A DNA stretch of 36,697 bases, from assembly GCA_021199655.1 (NCBI GenBank), contig JAJQHQ010000025.1:1-36697 (forward strand). The letters are read 5' to 3'. The notes beneath the pieces were generated by a model. The model worked only from the letters and a program-made list of their open reading frames with translations. It was not told the DNA's origin and did no database searches. The translations under genes and the position numbers were made by a program. This stretch comes from Lachnospiraceae bacterium. GTDB lineage: Bacteria > Bacillota > Clostridia > Lachnospirales > Lachnospiraceae. Each line of letters begins with the position of its first letter. Position 1 is the first letter of the stretch. Of the stretch, positions 7,717 through 15,900 are shown in pieces.

Positions 7717-7806
7717 GTCAGTAAATATGCAGGGATGGTAATTGTGAAGATCCAGACAGTTACCGGGAATGCGATTTTGGATTACGATACGAGGAGATAT
7801 GCGGGA

Positions 7807-8547
7807 ATGAGAAAGATGCAGGTTGCAAGAACAAAGACTCCGGATGTCCGGACGGCTTTTCTTTTCCTTTTTATGGCGCTGGCGTTTGTTCTGGTCTGTC
7901 CCGGGCGTGCGGGTTTGATGCGGGCACAGGCGGAAGAGGCCGGATATTCTGACGGTACGGGAGAGACGCTCTGGCAGGATGTGTATTCCGGGGATACCGG
8001 GAGCTCGGATACGTTTGCGGCGGATCAGGCGGGCTTTGGCGCATCGGATGCCGGGATGGCCGCTGAGGAATATGAGACGGAGACCGAGATGCTTCCGGGA
8101 ACTTATACGATGGAGGAAGGCTGGACGGAGAATGAACTCTTAAGTTCGGACGGCGTTACCGTATATGTTCAGGACGCTTACGCGGATGCGGAAAGTCCCG
8201 AGACTTCCCTGATCTCCTGCAGTTTCCTTGATACGAATTATTCCAGACAGGATTATGAGCAGCTTCGTGATATGCTGACGAACAAGATCCTCTATAGCAA
8301 TGTCAGTGCGCAGATCACGACCAGCGCGGTCTATACGCTGGCGATGGATTATCTGTATATTATCCTTGTGGATGATTCCTCTGCGGAATACCGGACGATT
8401 TACCATTATGTCGTGGGAGACTATCAGTGCTTTTGTGTGGAAGTGAAAGAGTACCGTGCCGAGGCGGAGCAGGCCGAGGCTCAGGAAGCGGATACGCCTC
8501 AGGAGATCGGGCAGAAGATCGCTGAGGGATTTGTGTGGAACGAATGA
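7807..8547 (+). CDS. Putative secreted or membrane-anchored protein, unknown function
   Basis: I do not recognise the family. From the chosen start (7807) the 246-residue product begins MRKMQVARTKT, then a hydrophobic stretch RTAFLFLFMALAFVLVCPG and an AQA-type signal peptidase site before an acidic, low-complexity region (about residues 35-100, rich in E, D, G and T). The C-terminal part has a compact look (SCSFLDTNYSRQDYEQLRDM; TIYHYVVGDYQCFCVEVKEY). The start is chosen for GAGGAG 10 bases upstream and for a better signal-peptide charge; an ATG at 7735 in the same frame has no spaced ribosome binding site. A promoter precedes it, and the last 16 bases of the gene, stop codon included, are duplicated just downstream. 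Confidence 0.65.
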   Translation: MRKMQVARTKTPDVRTAFLFLFMALAFVLVCPGRAGLMRAQAEEAGYSDGTGETLWQDVYSGDTGSSDTFAADQAGFGASDAGMAAEEYETETEMLPGTYTMEEGWTENELLSSDGVTVYVQDAYADAESPETSLISCSFLDTNYSRQDYEQLRDMLTNKILYSNVSAQITTSAVYTLAMDYLYIILVDDSSAEYRTIYHYVVGDYQCFCVEVKEYRAEAEQAEAQEADTPQEIGQKIAEGFVWNE

Positions 8548-8570
8548 CAGGATCTGTGTGGAACGAATGA
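8532..8570 (+). repeat. 16-bp direct duplication across a stop codon
   Basis: TGTGTGGAACGAATGA at 8532-8547 contains the last codons and stop of the secreted-protein gene. The identical 16 bases recur at 8555-8570. A similar duplication occurs at the end of the dehydrogenase gene (17496-17521). Confidence 0.8.
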
Positions 8571-8580
8571 AAAGAATTGC

Positions 8581-8609
8581 TTGACATTTGGCGGTCTGCC
8601 AATTATAAA
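8581..8609 (+). promoter_or_regulatory. Near-consensus sigma-A promoter with palindromic operator
   Basis: TTGACA (8581-8586), 17 bases, then TATAAA (8604-8609): the best promoter in the window. The spacer contains an inverted repeat TTGGC-GGTCT-GCCAA (8588-8602), placed exactly where a repressor would block polymerase. The promoter faces the GH2 gene at 8879, with a terminator (8792-8829) in between. The operator reading is an inference; the binding protein is not known. Confidence 0.75.
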
Positions 8610-8617
8610 GAATACGG

Positions 8618-8676
8618 GTAATTGTTCAGGACAGTACTTCGCACTTGCTGCGAAGTGCGTATGAAAACGTATATTA
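8618..8676 (+). repeat. R1 dispersed repeat, well-preserved copy
   Basis: It consists of GTAATTGTTCAGGACAG, then hairpin ACTTCGCA-CTTGC-TGCGAAGT, then GCGTATGAAAACG and TATATTA. It matches 23301-23359 almost base for base from the hairpin onwards. It has no coding content. Confidence 0.8.
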
Positions 8677-8725
8677 TGTGGGGAAAAGCCCCATCGCGAA
8701 GCGATTTTAAATGGGCTTTTCCCTC

Positions 8726-8752
8726 GTAACTGTGAAGGTACTGAACGGTTAC
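8726..8752 (-). repeat. R2 imperfect palindrome (27 bp)
   Basis: Arms GTAACTGT and ACGGTTAC enclose GAAGGTACTGA. Its reverse complement matches 33021-33047 at most positions. It is nested between the 26-bp direct repeats. Confidence 0.75.
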
Positions 8753-8791
8753 GAATACGGGTAATTGTTCAGGACAGTTACGAATACGGAA

Positions 8792-8829
8792 AACAGCATC
8801 AATGGTATCAGAGATTGGTGCTGTTTTTT
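8792..8829 (+). terminator. Rho-independent terminator
   Basis: AACAGCATCAAT (8792-8803) pairs with ATTGGTGCTGTT (8814-8825; one G-T pair), followed by a T-run to 8829. It lies 50 bases before the GH2 start, so it can end the upstream gene, a small RNA, or attenuate the GH2 transcript. Confidence 0.8.
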
Positions 8830-8878
8830 GCGCAGGGCTGCGTAAGGATTTTTTTCTGCAGGATCAGGGGAGGAGACG

Positions 8879-11800
8879 TTGTTGAGCGGCAGGCAGTTAT
8901 TTAACAGCGGCTGGGAATTTTCGAAGAACGGCGAACCGTTTTACCCGGTGGGGCTGCCCCACGACTGGGCAATTTCGGATGTGAACAGCTTTTATGAAGA
9001 TGCGTTCGGGCAGTATAAAAAGAGATTTGACTGGACGAAAAAGACGGATGAGCGGGTATTTCTCCGCTTTGACGGCGTGTATATGGACAGCCGGTTTTAT
9101 CTGAACGGACAGCAGGTACGGGAATGGAAGTACGGATATTCGACCTTTGAGTTTGAGATCACACAGGCGCTTCTGGACGGAGAAAATGAACTGCTGGTGA
9201 CAGTGGATTTCCGCAATCCGAACAGCCGCTGGTATTCGGGCGCGGGGATTTACCGGAATGTCTGGCTGCGGACGGTGCATGAGCAGTATCTGGCCGCGGA
9301 TGGGATTTATTTTCACGCGCAGAAGGAAGCTTCCTCCTGCCCGGATCAGGAAGAAGAGCTCTGGAAAGTGGAGCTGCGTGCGGAGGTTGTGACCGGGGCT
9401 GCAGAAAACGCTGCGCGTTTGGCTGGGGCTGTACAAACACTTTTTGAGCTCTGCGAGCCGTTTTCCGGCGATGCGTCAAATGATTCACGCATGTTAAATT
9501 GCAGCGCGATGGAAGGATCTGGCGGGGAATCACCGGCAGGATTCGGTCATGTCATTCTCTCCGGTTGGGGAAAAGCGGAGACAGAAGCGAATGGTGATCC
9601 GGCGCAGGGGAATCCGGCACAGAGTGATCTGGCACAGGGGAATCCGGCATCTGAGAAAAGGGAGATACACCGCTTTAGCGGTTTTGTGAAAAATCCCGTG
9701 CTCTGGGATGTGGAGCGGCCGTATCGGTATCTTCTGCGGGTGAAGCTCGTGCGGGACGGCGAGGTGATCCAGACTGAAGAACAGGAAGTGGGGTTCCGCA
9801 CGGCGGAATTTTTGCCGGATGAGGGCTTCTGCCTGAACGGGAGAAAGCTGAAGCTGAACGGCGTCTGCGATCATCATGACCTGGGATGTCTTGGCAGCGC
9901 GTTCCATCCGCAGGCGATGGAGCGAAAGCTGCGGATTTTAAAGGAGATGGGATGCAACGCGATCCGCTGCTCCCATAATATGTCGGCGCCGGAGGTGCTT
10001 AAGCTGGCCGACCGGATGGGATTTCTGGTGGTGGCGGAAGCGTTTGATATGTGGGAATCCGGCAAAACGCCGTATGATTACGCGCGGTTTTTCCCCGAAT
10101 GGTACCCTTATGATGTAGCGTCCTGGGTACGTCGGGACCGGAATCACCCCTGCGTGATCATGTGGAGCATCGGCAACGAGATCCATGACACGCACACCGG
10201 GGAGAGAGGACAGATGTGGACGCGCGTACTGACAGAGGAGACGCAGAAATACGATCCGCTGGGCAACGCGCAGGTGACGATCGGCTCGAATTATATGCCA
10301 TGGGAGAACGCGCAGAAATGCGCGGATCTGGTGAAACTCGCGGGCTACAATTACGGGGCGAATTATTACGACCGGCATCATGAGGAACATCCGGACTGGA
10401 TCCTGTACGGGAGCGAGACCGGCTCCATCGTACAGAGCCGCGGGATTTATCATTTTCCGTATGACAAATCGGTTCTGGCGGATGAGGATCAGCAGTGTTC
10501 CTCTCTGGGAAATTCGACTACGAGCTGGGGCGCGAATTCGCACGAGGAATGTGTCAGGACCGAATGGGAACACCCGTATTCCTGCGGGCAGTTTTTGTGG
10601 TCCGGGTTTGACTATATCGGAGAGCCGACGCCTTATCATACGAAAAGCTCCTATTTCGGACAGATTGACACGGCGGGTTTCCCCAAGGATGCGTTTTACT
10701 GCTATCAGGCAGCCTGGAGAGATCCGAAGGAACACCCGGTGGTGCATCTGTTCCCTTACTGGGATTATAATGTGGGGCAGGAGATTGATGTGCGCGTTTA
10801 TTCCAACGCGGCATCGGTCGAGCTGTTTCTGAACGGGGAAAGTCAGGGCATTCGTCAGCTGACAGATCCGCCGGCACTGCTGTCGCCGGAAGAGAAAGTA
10901 CGACGCAGGGGGGTGGGAGTCCGGCTTTCGGCGACCTGGAAAGTACACTATACACCGGGCGAGATCCGCGCGGCGGCCTACGATGAGAAGGGACGTGTCA
11001 TTGCAGAGGACGTGCACCGCTCCTTTGGCGAGCCGGAAAAGATCATACTGAAGCCTTACGGGGTCTCTTCTTCGCAGGGCGGCGCAGACATGCGCTCCGA
11101 AGAACGGGAATGTACGCTCACGGCGAATGGTATGGATCTGCTTTTTATAGAGATCTCGATGGAAGATAAAGATGGGAATCCCGTGGAAAACGCGGTGAAC
11201 CGGGTGAATATCTCCGTGAACGGAGCCGGGGCGCTTGTCGGGACAGACAATGGCGACAGCACAGACCGGGAAAGCTATAAAAGCGGCTGCCGCCGGCTGT
11301 TCAGTGGCAAACTGCTGGCTGTAGTAAAAGCGGACAGCGATCCGGGCACACTGACCGTCACGGTGGCTTCGCCCGGTCTGAAGGACGCGGTACTGTCCGT
11401 GCCGGTGACAGAGGGAACGCCCGTTCCCGGCAGCAGTCCGCTTTCCTACCTGCCGGAGCAGGTACTGAAGGCGGCAGATTTTGATAAAAATGCTGCGCGT
11501 TTGGCCGACGCTGCGGAAGCGCTCTCCGCTCCGCTTCGGTCGGCGCTAAACAATCGTCCACTGGACGATCAGCGCCCTCACGTACGTTCGGCGGCAGGTC
11601 GTATCGGCCATGATAAAAACGCTGCGCGTTTGGCCGATACTCCGGTGAGGGCGATCCGTCTGAAAAGTCTCGGCGGCACGATTCTTACCGCGGAGCATCC
11701 GGAGACGCTTGTGGCGGCGACCATCTGTCCGCCGGACGCGACGGACCGCGGGCTGTCGTTCAGTGTGGTGGATGATTCCGGGATTCCTTCCTCGCTGGCA

Positions 11801-12808
11801 GCGGTGGAGGCTGTGGACCATTGGCCGTCCGGGATGCAGCAGAACGCTGAGCATGCAGAAAACGCTGCGCATATTGAGGATGCTTTCCCTGACTTTGACC
11901 GGCTGGTGCGGGTGCGTGCGGTGAGCGATGGTAAGGTTCGCCTGCGCTGTACATCCTGCAGCGGGACAGATGAGGTGCGGATGATCTCGCAGATCGAATT
12001 TACGGCGGAAGGCCTCGGACGGGCGTTTCTGGATCCGTACGGATTTATCGCGGGTGCGCTTTATGATTACAGCCGCGGGACGCCGGGCAGCGGGAATGAA
12101 CACGGAGTGGCGACCGCGCGGGACGGGGAGACACAGGTGGGTTATCACAACATTGATTTCGGGACGGATGGCTCGGATGAGATTACGATCCCGATCTTTG
12201 CGCTTACGGACAATCCGTATGAGATTGAGATTTATGAAGGAATGCCGGGAGAGCCGCATGCGGAGAAGATCGCGGAAGTGGTATATCAGAAGAAATCAAT
12301 CTGGAATACCTACCAGCCGGAGACGTATCGTCTGAACCGCCGCCTGCGGGGAGTGACGTCGCTCTGCTTCGTTCTGCGGGATAAGATACATATCAAAGGC
12401 TTTTCCTTTACGCGCCAGACGCTGGCCTATGAGCGCCTGACGGCACTGGACTGCCGGAGCGTCTACGGAGATCAGTTTATGCAGGACGGCGAGTGGGTGC
12501 GTGACATCGGCAACAATGTCACACTGGAATTCGGAGAACTGGATTTTGGGGAGAACGGTGCGGCGCGGATCACGGTCGCGGGGCGGACGCCGCTGCCCAA
12601 AAACAGTATTCTTCTGAAGCTGGAGGATGTTGAAGCAGAAAACGCTGCGCGTTTAGCCGAGGCTGACCGCCGGGTGCTGGAGTTCCCGGGCGGAGTCGGG
12701 GAATATACGTTTGCGCTGGAGCCGCTGACCGGAAAAAGACGGGTCAGCCTCGTGTTTTTGCCGGGCTGTAGTTTTGATTTCCACTGGCTGCAGTTTCAGG
12801 CGGAATGA
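8879..12808 (+). CDS. Glycoside hydrolase family 2 (beta-galactosidase-like), large, repeat-invaded
   Basis: This 1309-residue enzyme has a GH2 sugar-binding domain (LPHDWAISDVNSFYEDAFG), an Ig-like domain, a TIM barrel (LNGRKLKLNGVCDHHDLGCL; MGCNAIRCSHN), then a DUF4982-type domain (HLFPYWDYNVGQEIDVRVYS), Ig-like Big modules and a C-terminal carbohydrate-binding-like region (FGTDGSDEITIPIFALTDNP). Catalytic residues are visible: acid/base Glu434 in WSIGNEIHD and nucleophile Glu513 in LYGSETGS. There is no signal peptide, so it is probably cytoplasmic and acts on imported oligosaccharides. The start is TTG (8879 or 8882) after GGGGAGGAG; no ATG is near. Five R5 coding repeats, an R4 hairpin and a 15-bp tandem repeat lie in loops and linkers. 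It precedes a GH115 gene; substrate specificity (beta-galactoside versus a hemicellulose side chain) cannot be fixed from sequence. Confidence 0.9.
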   Translation: MLSGRQLFNSGWEFSKNGEPFYPVGLPHDWAISDVNSFYEDAFGQYKKRFDWTKKTDERVFLRFDGVYMDSRFYLNGQQVREWKYGYSTFEFEITQALLDGENELLVTVDFRNPNSRWYSGAGIYRNVWLRTVHEQYLAADGIYFHAQKEASSCPDQEEELWKVELRAEVVTGAAENAARLAGAVQTLFELCEPFSGDASNDSRMLNCSAMEGSGGESPAGFGHVILSGWGKAETEANGDPAQGNPAQSDLAQGNPASEKREIHRFSGFVKNPVLWDVERPYRYLLRVKLVRDGEVIQTEEQEVGFRTAEFLPDEGFCLNGRKLKLNGVCDHHDLGCLGSAFHPQAMERKLRILKEMGCNAIRCSHNMSAPEVLKLADRMGFLVVAEAFDMWESGKTPYDYARFFPEWYPYDVASWVRRDRNHPCVIMWSIGNEIHDTHTGERGQMWTRVLTEETQKYDPLGNAQVTIGSNYMPWENAQKCADLVKLAGYNYGANYYDRHHEEHPDWILYGSETGSIVQSRGIYHFPYDKSVLADEDQQCSSLGNSTTSWGANSHEECVRTEWEHPYSCGQFLWSGFDYIGEPTPYHTKSSYFGQIDTAGFPKDAFYCYQAAWRDPKEHPVVHLFPYWDYNVGQEIDVRVYSNAASVELFLNGESQGIRQLTDPPALLSPEEKVRRRGVGVRLSATWKVHYTPGEIRAAAYDEKGRVIAEDVHRSFGEPEKIILKPYGVSSSQGGADMRSEERECTLTANGMDLLFIEISMEDKDGNPVENAVNRVNISVNGAGALVGTDNGDSTDRESYKSGCRRLFSGKLLAVVKADSDPGTLTVTVASPGLKDAVLSVPVTEGTPVPGSSPLSYLPEQVLKAADFDKNAARLADAAEALSAPLRSALNNRPLDDQRPHVRSAAGRIGHDKNAARLADTPVRAIRLKSLGGTILTAEHPETLVAATICPPDATDRGLSFSVVDDSGIPSSLAAVEAVDHWPSGMQQNAEHAENAAHIEDAFPDFDRLVRVRAVSDGKVRLRCTSCSGTDEVRMISQIEFTAEGLGRAFLDPYGFIAGALYDYSRGTPGSGNEHGVATARDGETQVGYHNIDFGTDGSDEITIPIFALTDNPYEIEIYEGMPGEPHAEKIAEVVYQKKSIWNTYQPETYRLNRRLRGVTSLCFVLRDKIHIKGFSFTRQTLAYERLTALDCRSVYGDQFMQDGEWVRDIGNNVTLEFGELDFGENGAARITVAGRTPLPKNSILLKLEDVEAENAARLAEADRRVLEFPGGVGEYTFALEPLTGKRRVSLVFLPGCSFDFHWLQFQAE
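9401..9430 (+). repeat. R5 coding repeat, copy 1
   Basis: GCAGAAAACGCTGCGCGTTT then GGCTGGGGCT, read as AENAARLAGA (GH2 residues from 175). The core AAACGC-TGC-GCGTTT is a perfect hairpin. It sits in the Ig-like domain between the GH2 sugar-binding domain and the barrel. Confidence 0.8.
9593..9652 (+). repeat. 15-bp coding tandem repeat, four units
   Basis: Four 15-base units encode GDPAQ-GNPAQ-SDLAQ-GNPAS in the GH2 protein, with units 2 and 4 nearly identical in DNA. It lies in a low-complexity insertion (about residues 185-260) in the same Ig-like domain as R5 copy 1, where the family is otherwise compact. Confidence 0.8.
11483..11641 (+). repeat. Composite in-frame insertion: R5 - R4 hairpin - R5
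   Basis: Two R5 copies (11483-11512 and 11612-11641; 27 of 30 bases identical) flank 99 bases. Between them are GCTCCGCTTCGGTCGG, the R4 hairpin (11542-11576: GGCGCT, AAAC, AATCGTCC-ACT-GGACGATC, AGCGCC), a CCTCACGTACGTTCGGCGGC block and a 10-bp arm GTATCGGCCA (11601-11610), whose partner TGGCCGATAC (11631-11640) closes over the second R5. All 159 bases are open in the GH2 frame and read DKNAARLADA ... PLRSALNNRPLDDQRP ... DKNAARLADT. It lies in a linker after the Big-like module. Confidence 0.85.
11855..11884 (+). repeat. R5 coding repeat, diverged copy
   Basis: GCAGAAAACGCTGCGC then ATATTGAGGATGCT, read AENAAHIEDA (GH2 residues from 993). The right hairpin arm has diverged. A related partial unit, CAGAACGCTGAGCAT, lies immediately upstream. 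Confidence 0.6.
12635..12664 (+). repeat. R5 coding repeat
   Basis: GCAGAAAACGCTGCGCGTTT then AGCCGAGGCT, read AENAARLAEA near the GH2 C-terminus (residues from 1253). The hairpin core is intact, in the same frame as the other copies. Confidence 0.8.
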
Positions 12809-12840
12809 GAATGTGCAGTATGGGAAAATCAGCAGGTCCC

Positions 12841-12867
12841 GTTACTGTGAAGGTACGAAACGGTCAC
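12841..12867 (-). repeat. R2 imperfect palindrome, diverged copy
   Basis: GTTACTGTGAAGGTAC followed by GAAACGGTCAC lies between the GH2 and GH115 genes. It matches the 8726 copy in the GAAGGTAC core and most arm positions. Confidence 0.6.
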
Positions 12868-12907
12868 CCTGAATGATCAGTATAGTAGAAAGGGAGTAAA
12901 GGGAGAA

Positions 12908-15900
12908 ATGGCAGAACTGAGACTTGACGGATACATCAATGTGATTCTGGATCCGCACGCGGCGCAGGGAATCCGGAAGATCGGCGCGAAGGTGGCCGCG
13001 GATGTGGAGGCAGTGACCGGCACAAGGAGTCAGATCAATCTTCCCGGAGCCCATGTTCCGTGCGCGATCCTCGTGGCGGAGCTGGGGCACGACGCACTGG
13101 CGGATACTCTGCTTGCCAATATACCGGAGCTGGCTTCGCTGAAGGGAAGATGGGAGAGTTATGGATTTTATCTGGCGGAGCACCCGATCGACGGCGTCGG
13201 ACAGGGGCTGGTGATCGTCGGCAGCGACCGGATCGGCACGATCTATGGGATGTTTCATCTTTCGGAGCTGCTGGGCGTGACGGCCTGGGGGTTCTGGGGA
13301 GACGTCACGCCTCCGTGGCTGGGGAACGTAATGCTTATGGAAGCGCCTTCTCACATGCGTTCGGAGGCAGAAAATGCTTTGCGTTTGACCGCTGCGGATG
13401 ATGCTGCGCAGGAGCCGGAAGATGGAACCGGCGGGAAGGATTCTGATTTCCACCTGATTTTTGTGGAGAACGGCATCTCCAGAGAGCCGTCCGTGAAATA
13501 CCGCGGCTTTTTTATCAACGATGAGTGGCCCTGTTTTGGCAACTGGACTTTTTCCCATTATCAGGGCTTTACGGCACAGATGTACGACCATATTTTTGAA
13601 TATCTGCTGCGCATGAAGGGCAACTATCTCTGGCCGGCGATGTGGTCTTCCTCTTTTCTTCTTGATGGTCCGGGACTTGCCTCGATGGAACTGGCGACCG
13701 AGTATGGCATTTATATCGGGATGTCCCATCATGAGCCGTGTATGCGCTCCGGTGCGGAGTTTTCCATCTTTAAAGGGGATAATTCACCCTATGGCAATGA
13801 GTGGAGCTATGTGACGAACAAAGAAGGGCTGCTGCGCTTCTGGGAGGATGGATTAAGCCGCGTAAAGGGCCAGAACATCTTTCCGACAATCGGTATGCGC
13901 GGGGAGAATGACTCAAAGATGCTGGGCGAGGATTCGACCGTGGAGGAAAATGTCCGTCTGCTGAAGGAGATCATCACCGAGCAGAGAAAACTGATCGCGA
14001 AGCACATCAATCCGGACTTAAAACAGGTGCCGCAGCTGTTTGCCATTTACAAAGAGGTGGAGGATTATTATTTCGGCAATGCTTCTGCAGCGGAAAAGGA
14101 GCCGTGCCCGGCCGGCGCTTCCGAAGGACTGCAGGGTTTTGAAGAGCTGGAGGATGTCACGCTGATGTTCTGCGAGGACAACTTCAATTATATGCGTGCG
14201 CTGCCGCAGGACTACGCGGTCTCCGGCGGGGAGCGAAAAGGAATGTCAAAGGTCCAGGAGCCGTCGTCGGAGACGGAAGCGCCTGGACAGACATGGAAGC
14301 CGCACCGCGGCGGATACGGCATGTATTATCATGTGGATTACCATGGCAGCCCGATTTCCTACGAGTGGGTCAATTCGACCCCGATCACCAGGATATGGGA
14401 ACAGATGACGCAGGCCTGGGAATACGGGATCCGCGACGTCTGGATCCTGAATGTCGGCGATGTTCGGTTCAACGAGTATCCTCTGGGCTATTTTCTGGCG
14501 CTGGCGTATGATTTTGATACCTATGGGGCTGATCCAGCCCTTTGTCCTGAAAATGTTCCGGATGGGACAGGGCGTGCCCTCCTGTCAGGAAATGCGCCGT
14601 ACTGGCAGTCTGCTTACGAGCGGACGCTCGCTTATCCGAAAGAATGGATTACTTCCATTTTCGGCAGATATGAAAGGAAGAAGACATTTCCCTCCCGCAC
14701 CTGGAATGACCGGTTTTTCCCGGATGAAGCAATCCGGGCCGCGTCAGGAAATCCGGATGCCGCGGAAGTGCCGGCGGAAACGTCCTCTCATGTACGTTCG
14801 GCGGCAGCGCTGGTGGATGATATCACCTGGGTACTGACTGAGTCCGTGCGGCTTGGCAGCCTGCGCCGTCCGGAGGCGCTTAACGACCGGATTTACCATA
14901 CGGCGCATTACGCGGAAGGGCAGAGGATGCTCTCCCGGGCGGAAGCACTGGAGGAAAAAAACGAAGAACTGCTGCAGGCACTGAAAGGGAGTCCTCTCGA
15001 GGACGCTTACTTTAGTCTGATTTATTTTCCGGCAGCAGGGATTGCCAATCTGCTGAAAATGCATCTCTATACGGGGCGGAACCATCTGTGCAGTGCGCAG
15101 GGGAAAGCCATCGCAAACCGCTACGGTGAACTGCTGCAGGCATGCATTGAGCGGGATGAGGAGCTTGCCAGGAGAATGGCGGCTTTTTGCGGCGGCAAAT
15201 GGAAGGGCATGGAGCTTGAGAAGCACATCGGTTTTGTGAACTGGAATGACGAAGATTTCCGTTATCCGGTGCGCCATATGCTGACGTTGCCTCAGACGCC
15301 GAGACTTGTGGTATCCCGCGCGGACCGCACGGAGAGCTTCACCAACCAGTATTTTCCGACTCCGCTTGTGATCGATGATTTCCGGAATGTGGGGACAGAC
15401 TGTGTGACACTGCAGGTCGCGAACGGCGGCCGGGGAGCGGTAGACTGGGAGATTGTCAAAGAAACGTGCTTTTTGGCAGATGCGGAAGCGCCCTCTCACG
15501 TGCGTTCGGCGGCAGGTCGTATCGGCCATGATAAAAACGCTTCGCGTCTGGCCGATACTACGGCCGGCAATACAACGCCGGGCGACTGTTTTATGATCAC
15601 ACCGTCAAAAGGCAGCACGGAGCTTCAGACGGAGGTGGAGATTCGGGTGCTGCGCGACCGGATCCCTGCCGGGGAGACGGTGGGACTTCGCTTCTCGGTG
15701 TGCTCCGGAAGGGAGAAGGTACCGGTCGTTCTTTTGGCGGAAAACAGGGACTTTTCTGATGCGCCGGACGGAGCGTTTCTTATGCAGGACGGCGTCTGCG
15801 TCTGGGATGCGGCGGATTACTGCGGGCAGACTTCCGTGGCTATTCCTGTCAGGGACGGCTCTGAAAATGTGTCTCCAGTTCAGACAAGAGCTTCCTTCGG

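Larger units (their letters stand above)
8610..8778 (+). repeat. 26-bp direct repeats flanking a repeat cluster
   Basis: An identical 26-base sequence (starts GAATACGGGTAATTGTTCAG) occurs at 8610-8635 and 8753-8778. The 117 bases between hold the R1 hairpin ACTTCGCA/TGCGAAGT (8636-8656), an 11-bp inverted repeat GGGAAAAGCCC/GGGCTTTTCCC (8681-8691 and 8713-8723) with an inner ATCGC/GCGAT stem, and an R2 palindrome. It looks like one repeat inserted next to or into another. Confidence 0.75.
8616..8829 (+). ncRNA. Possible structured leader RNA or small RNA upstream of GH2
   Basis: A transcript from the 8581 promoter would start near 8616 and meet a rho-independent terminator at 8792-8829, giving about 210 nt with no open frame of note. 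It would fold into several stable hairpins (8636-8656, 8681-8723, 8726-8752). Two readings are possible: a free small RNA, or an attenuated leader in which readthrough gives the GH2 mRNA. No known riboswitch class is recognised. Confidence 0.4.

Noticed and set aside
7735-7806. Upstream ATG (7735) as the start of the secreted protein
   Set aside because: The ATG has a G-rich stretch directly touching it rather than a spaced ribosome binding site, and the added residues would place about 24 polar residues before the signal peptide; 7807 has GAGGAG at 10 bases.
8610-8778. Phage or integrative-element attachment sites (26-bp direct repeats)
   Set aside because: Only 117 bases lie between the repeats, no integrase or tRNA gene is near, and the repeats belong to the R1/R2 family.
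9938-11017. Minus-strand ORF (359 aa) within GH2
   Set aside because: It covers the GH2 catalytic barrel in antisense; no domain or start signal supports it.
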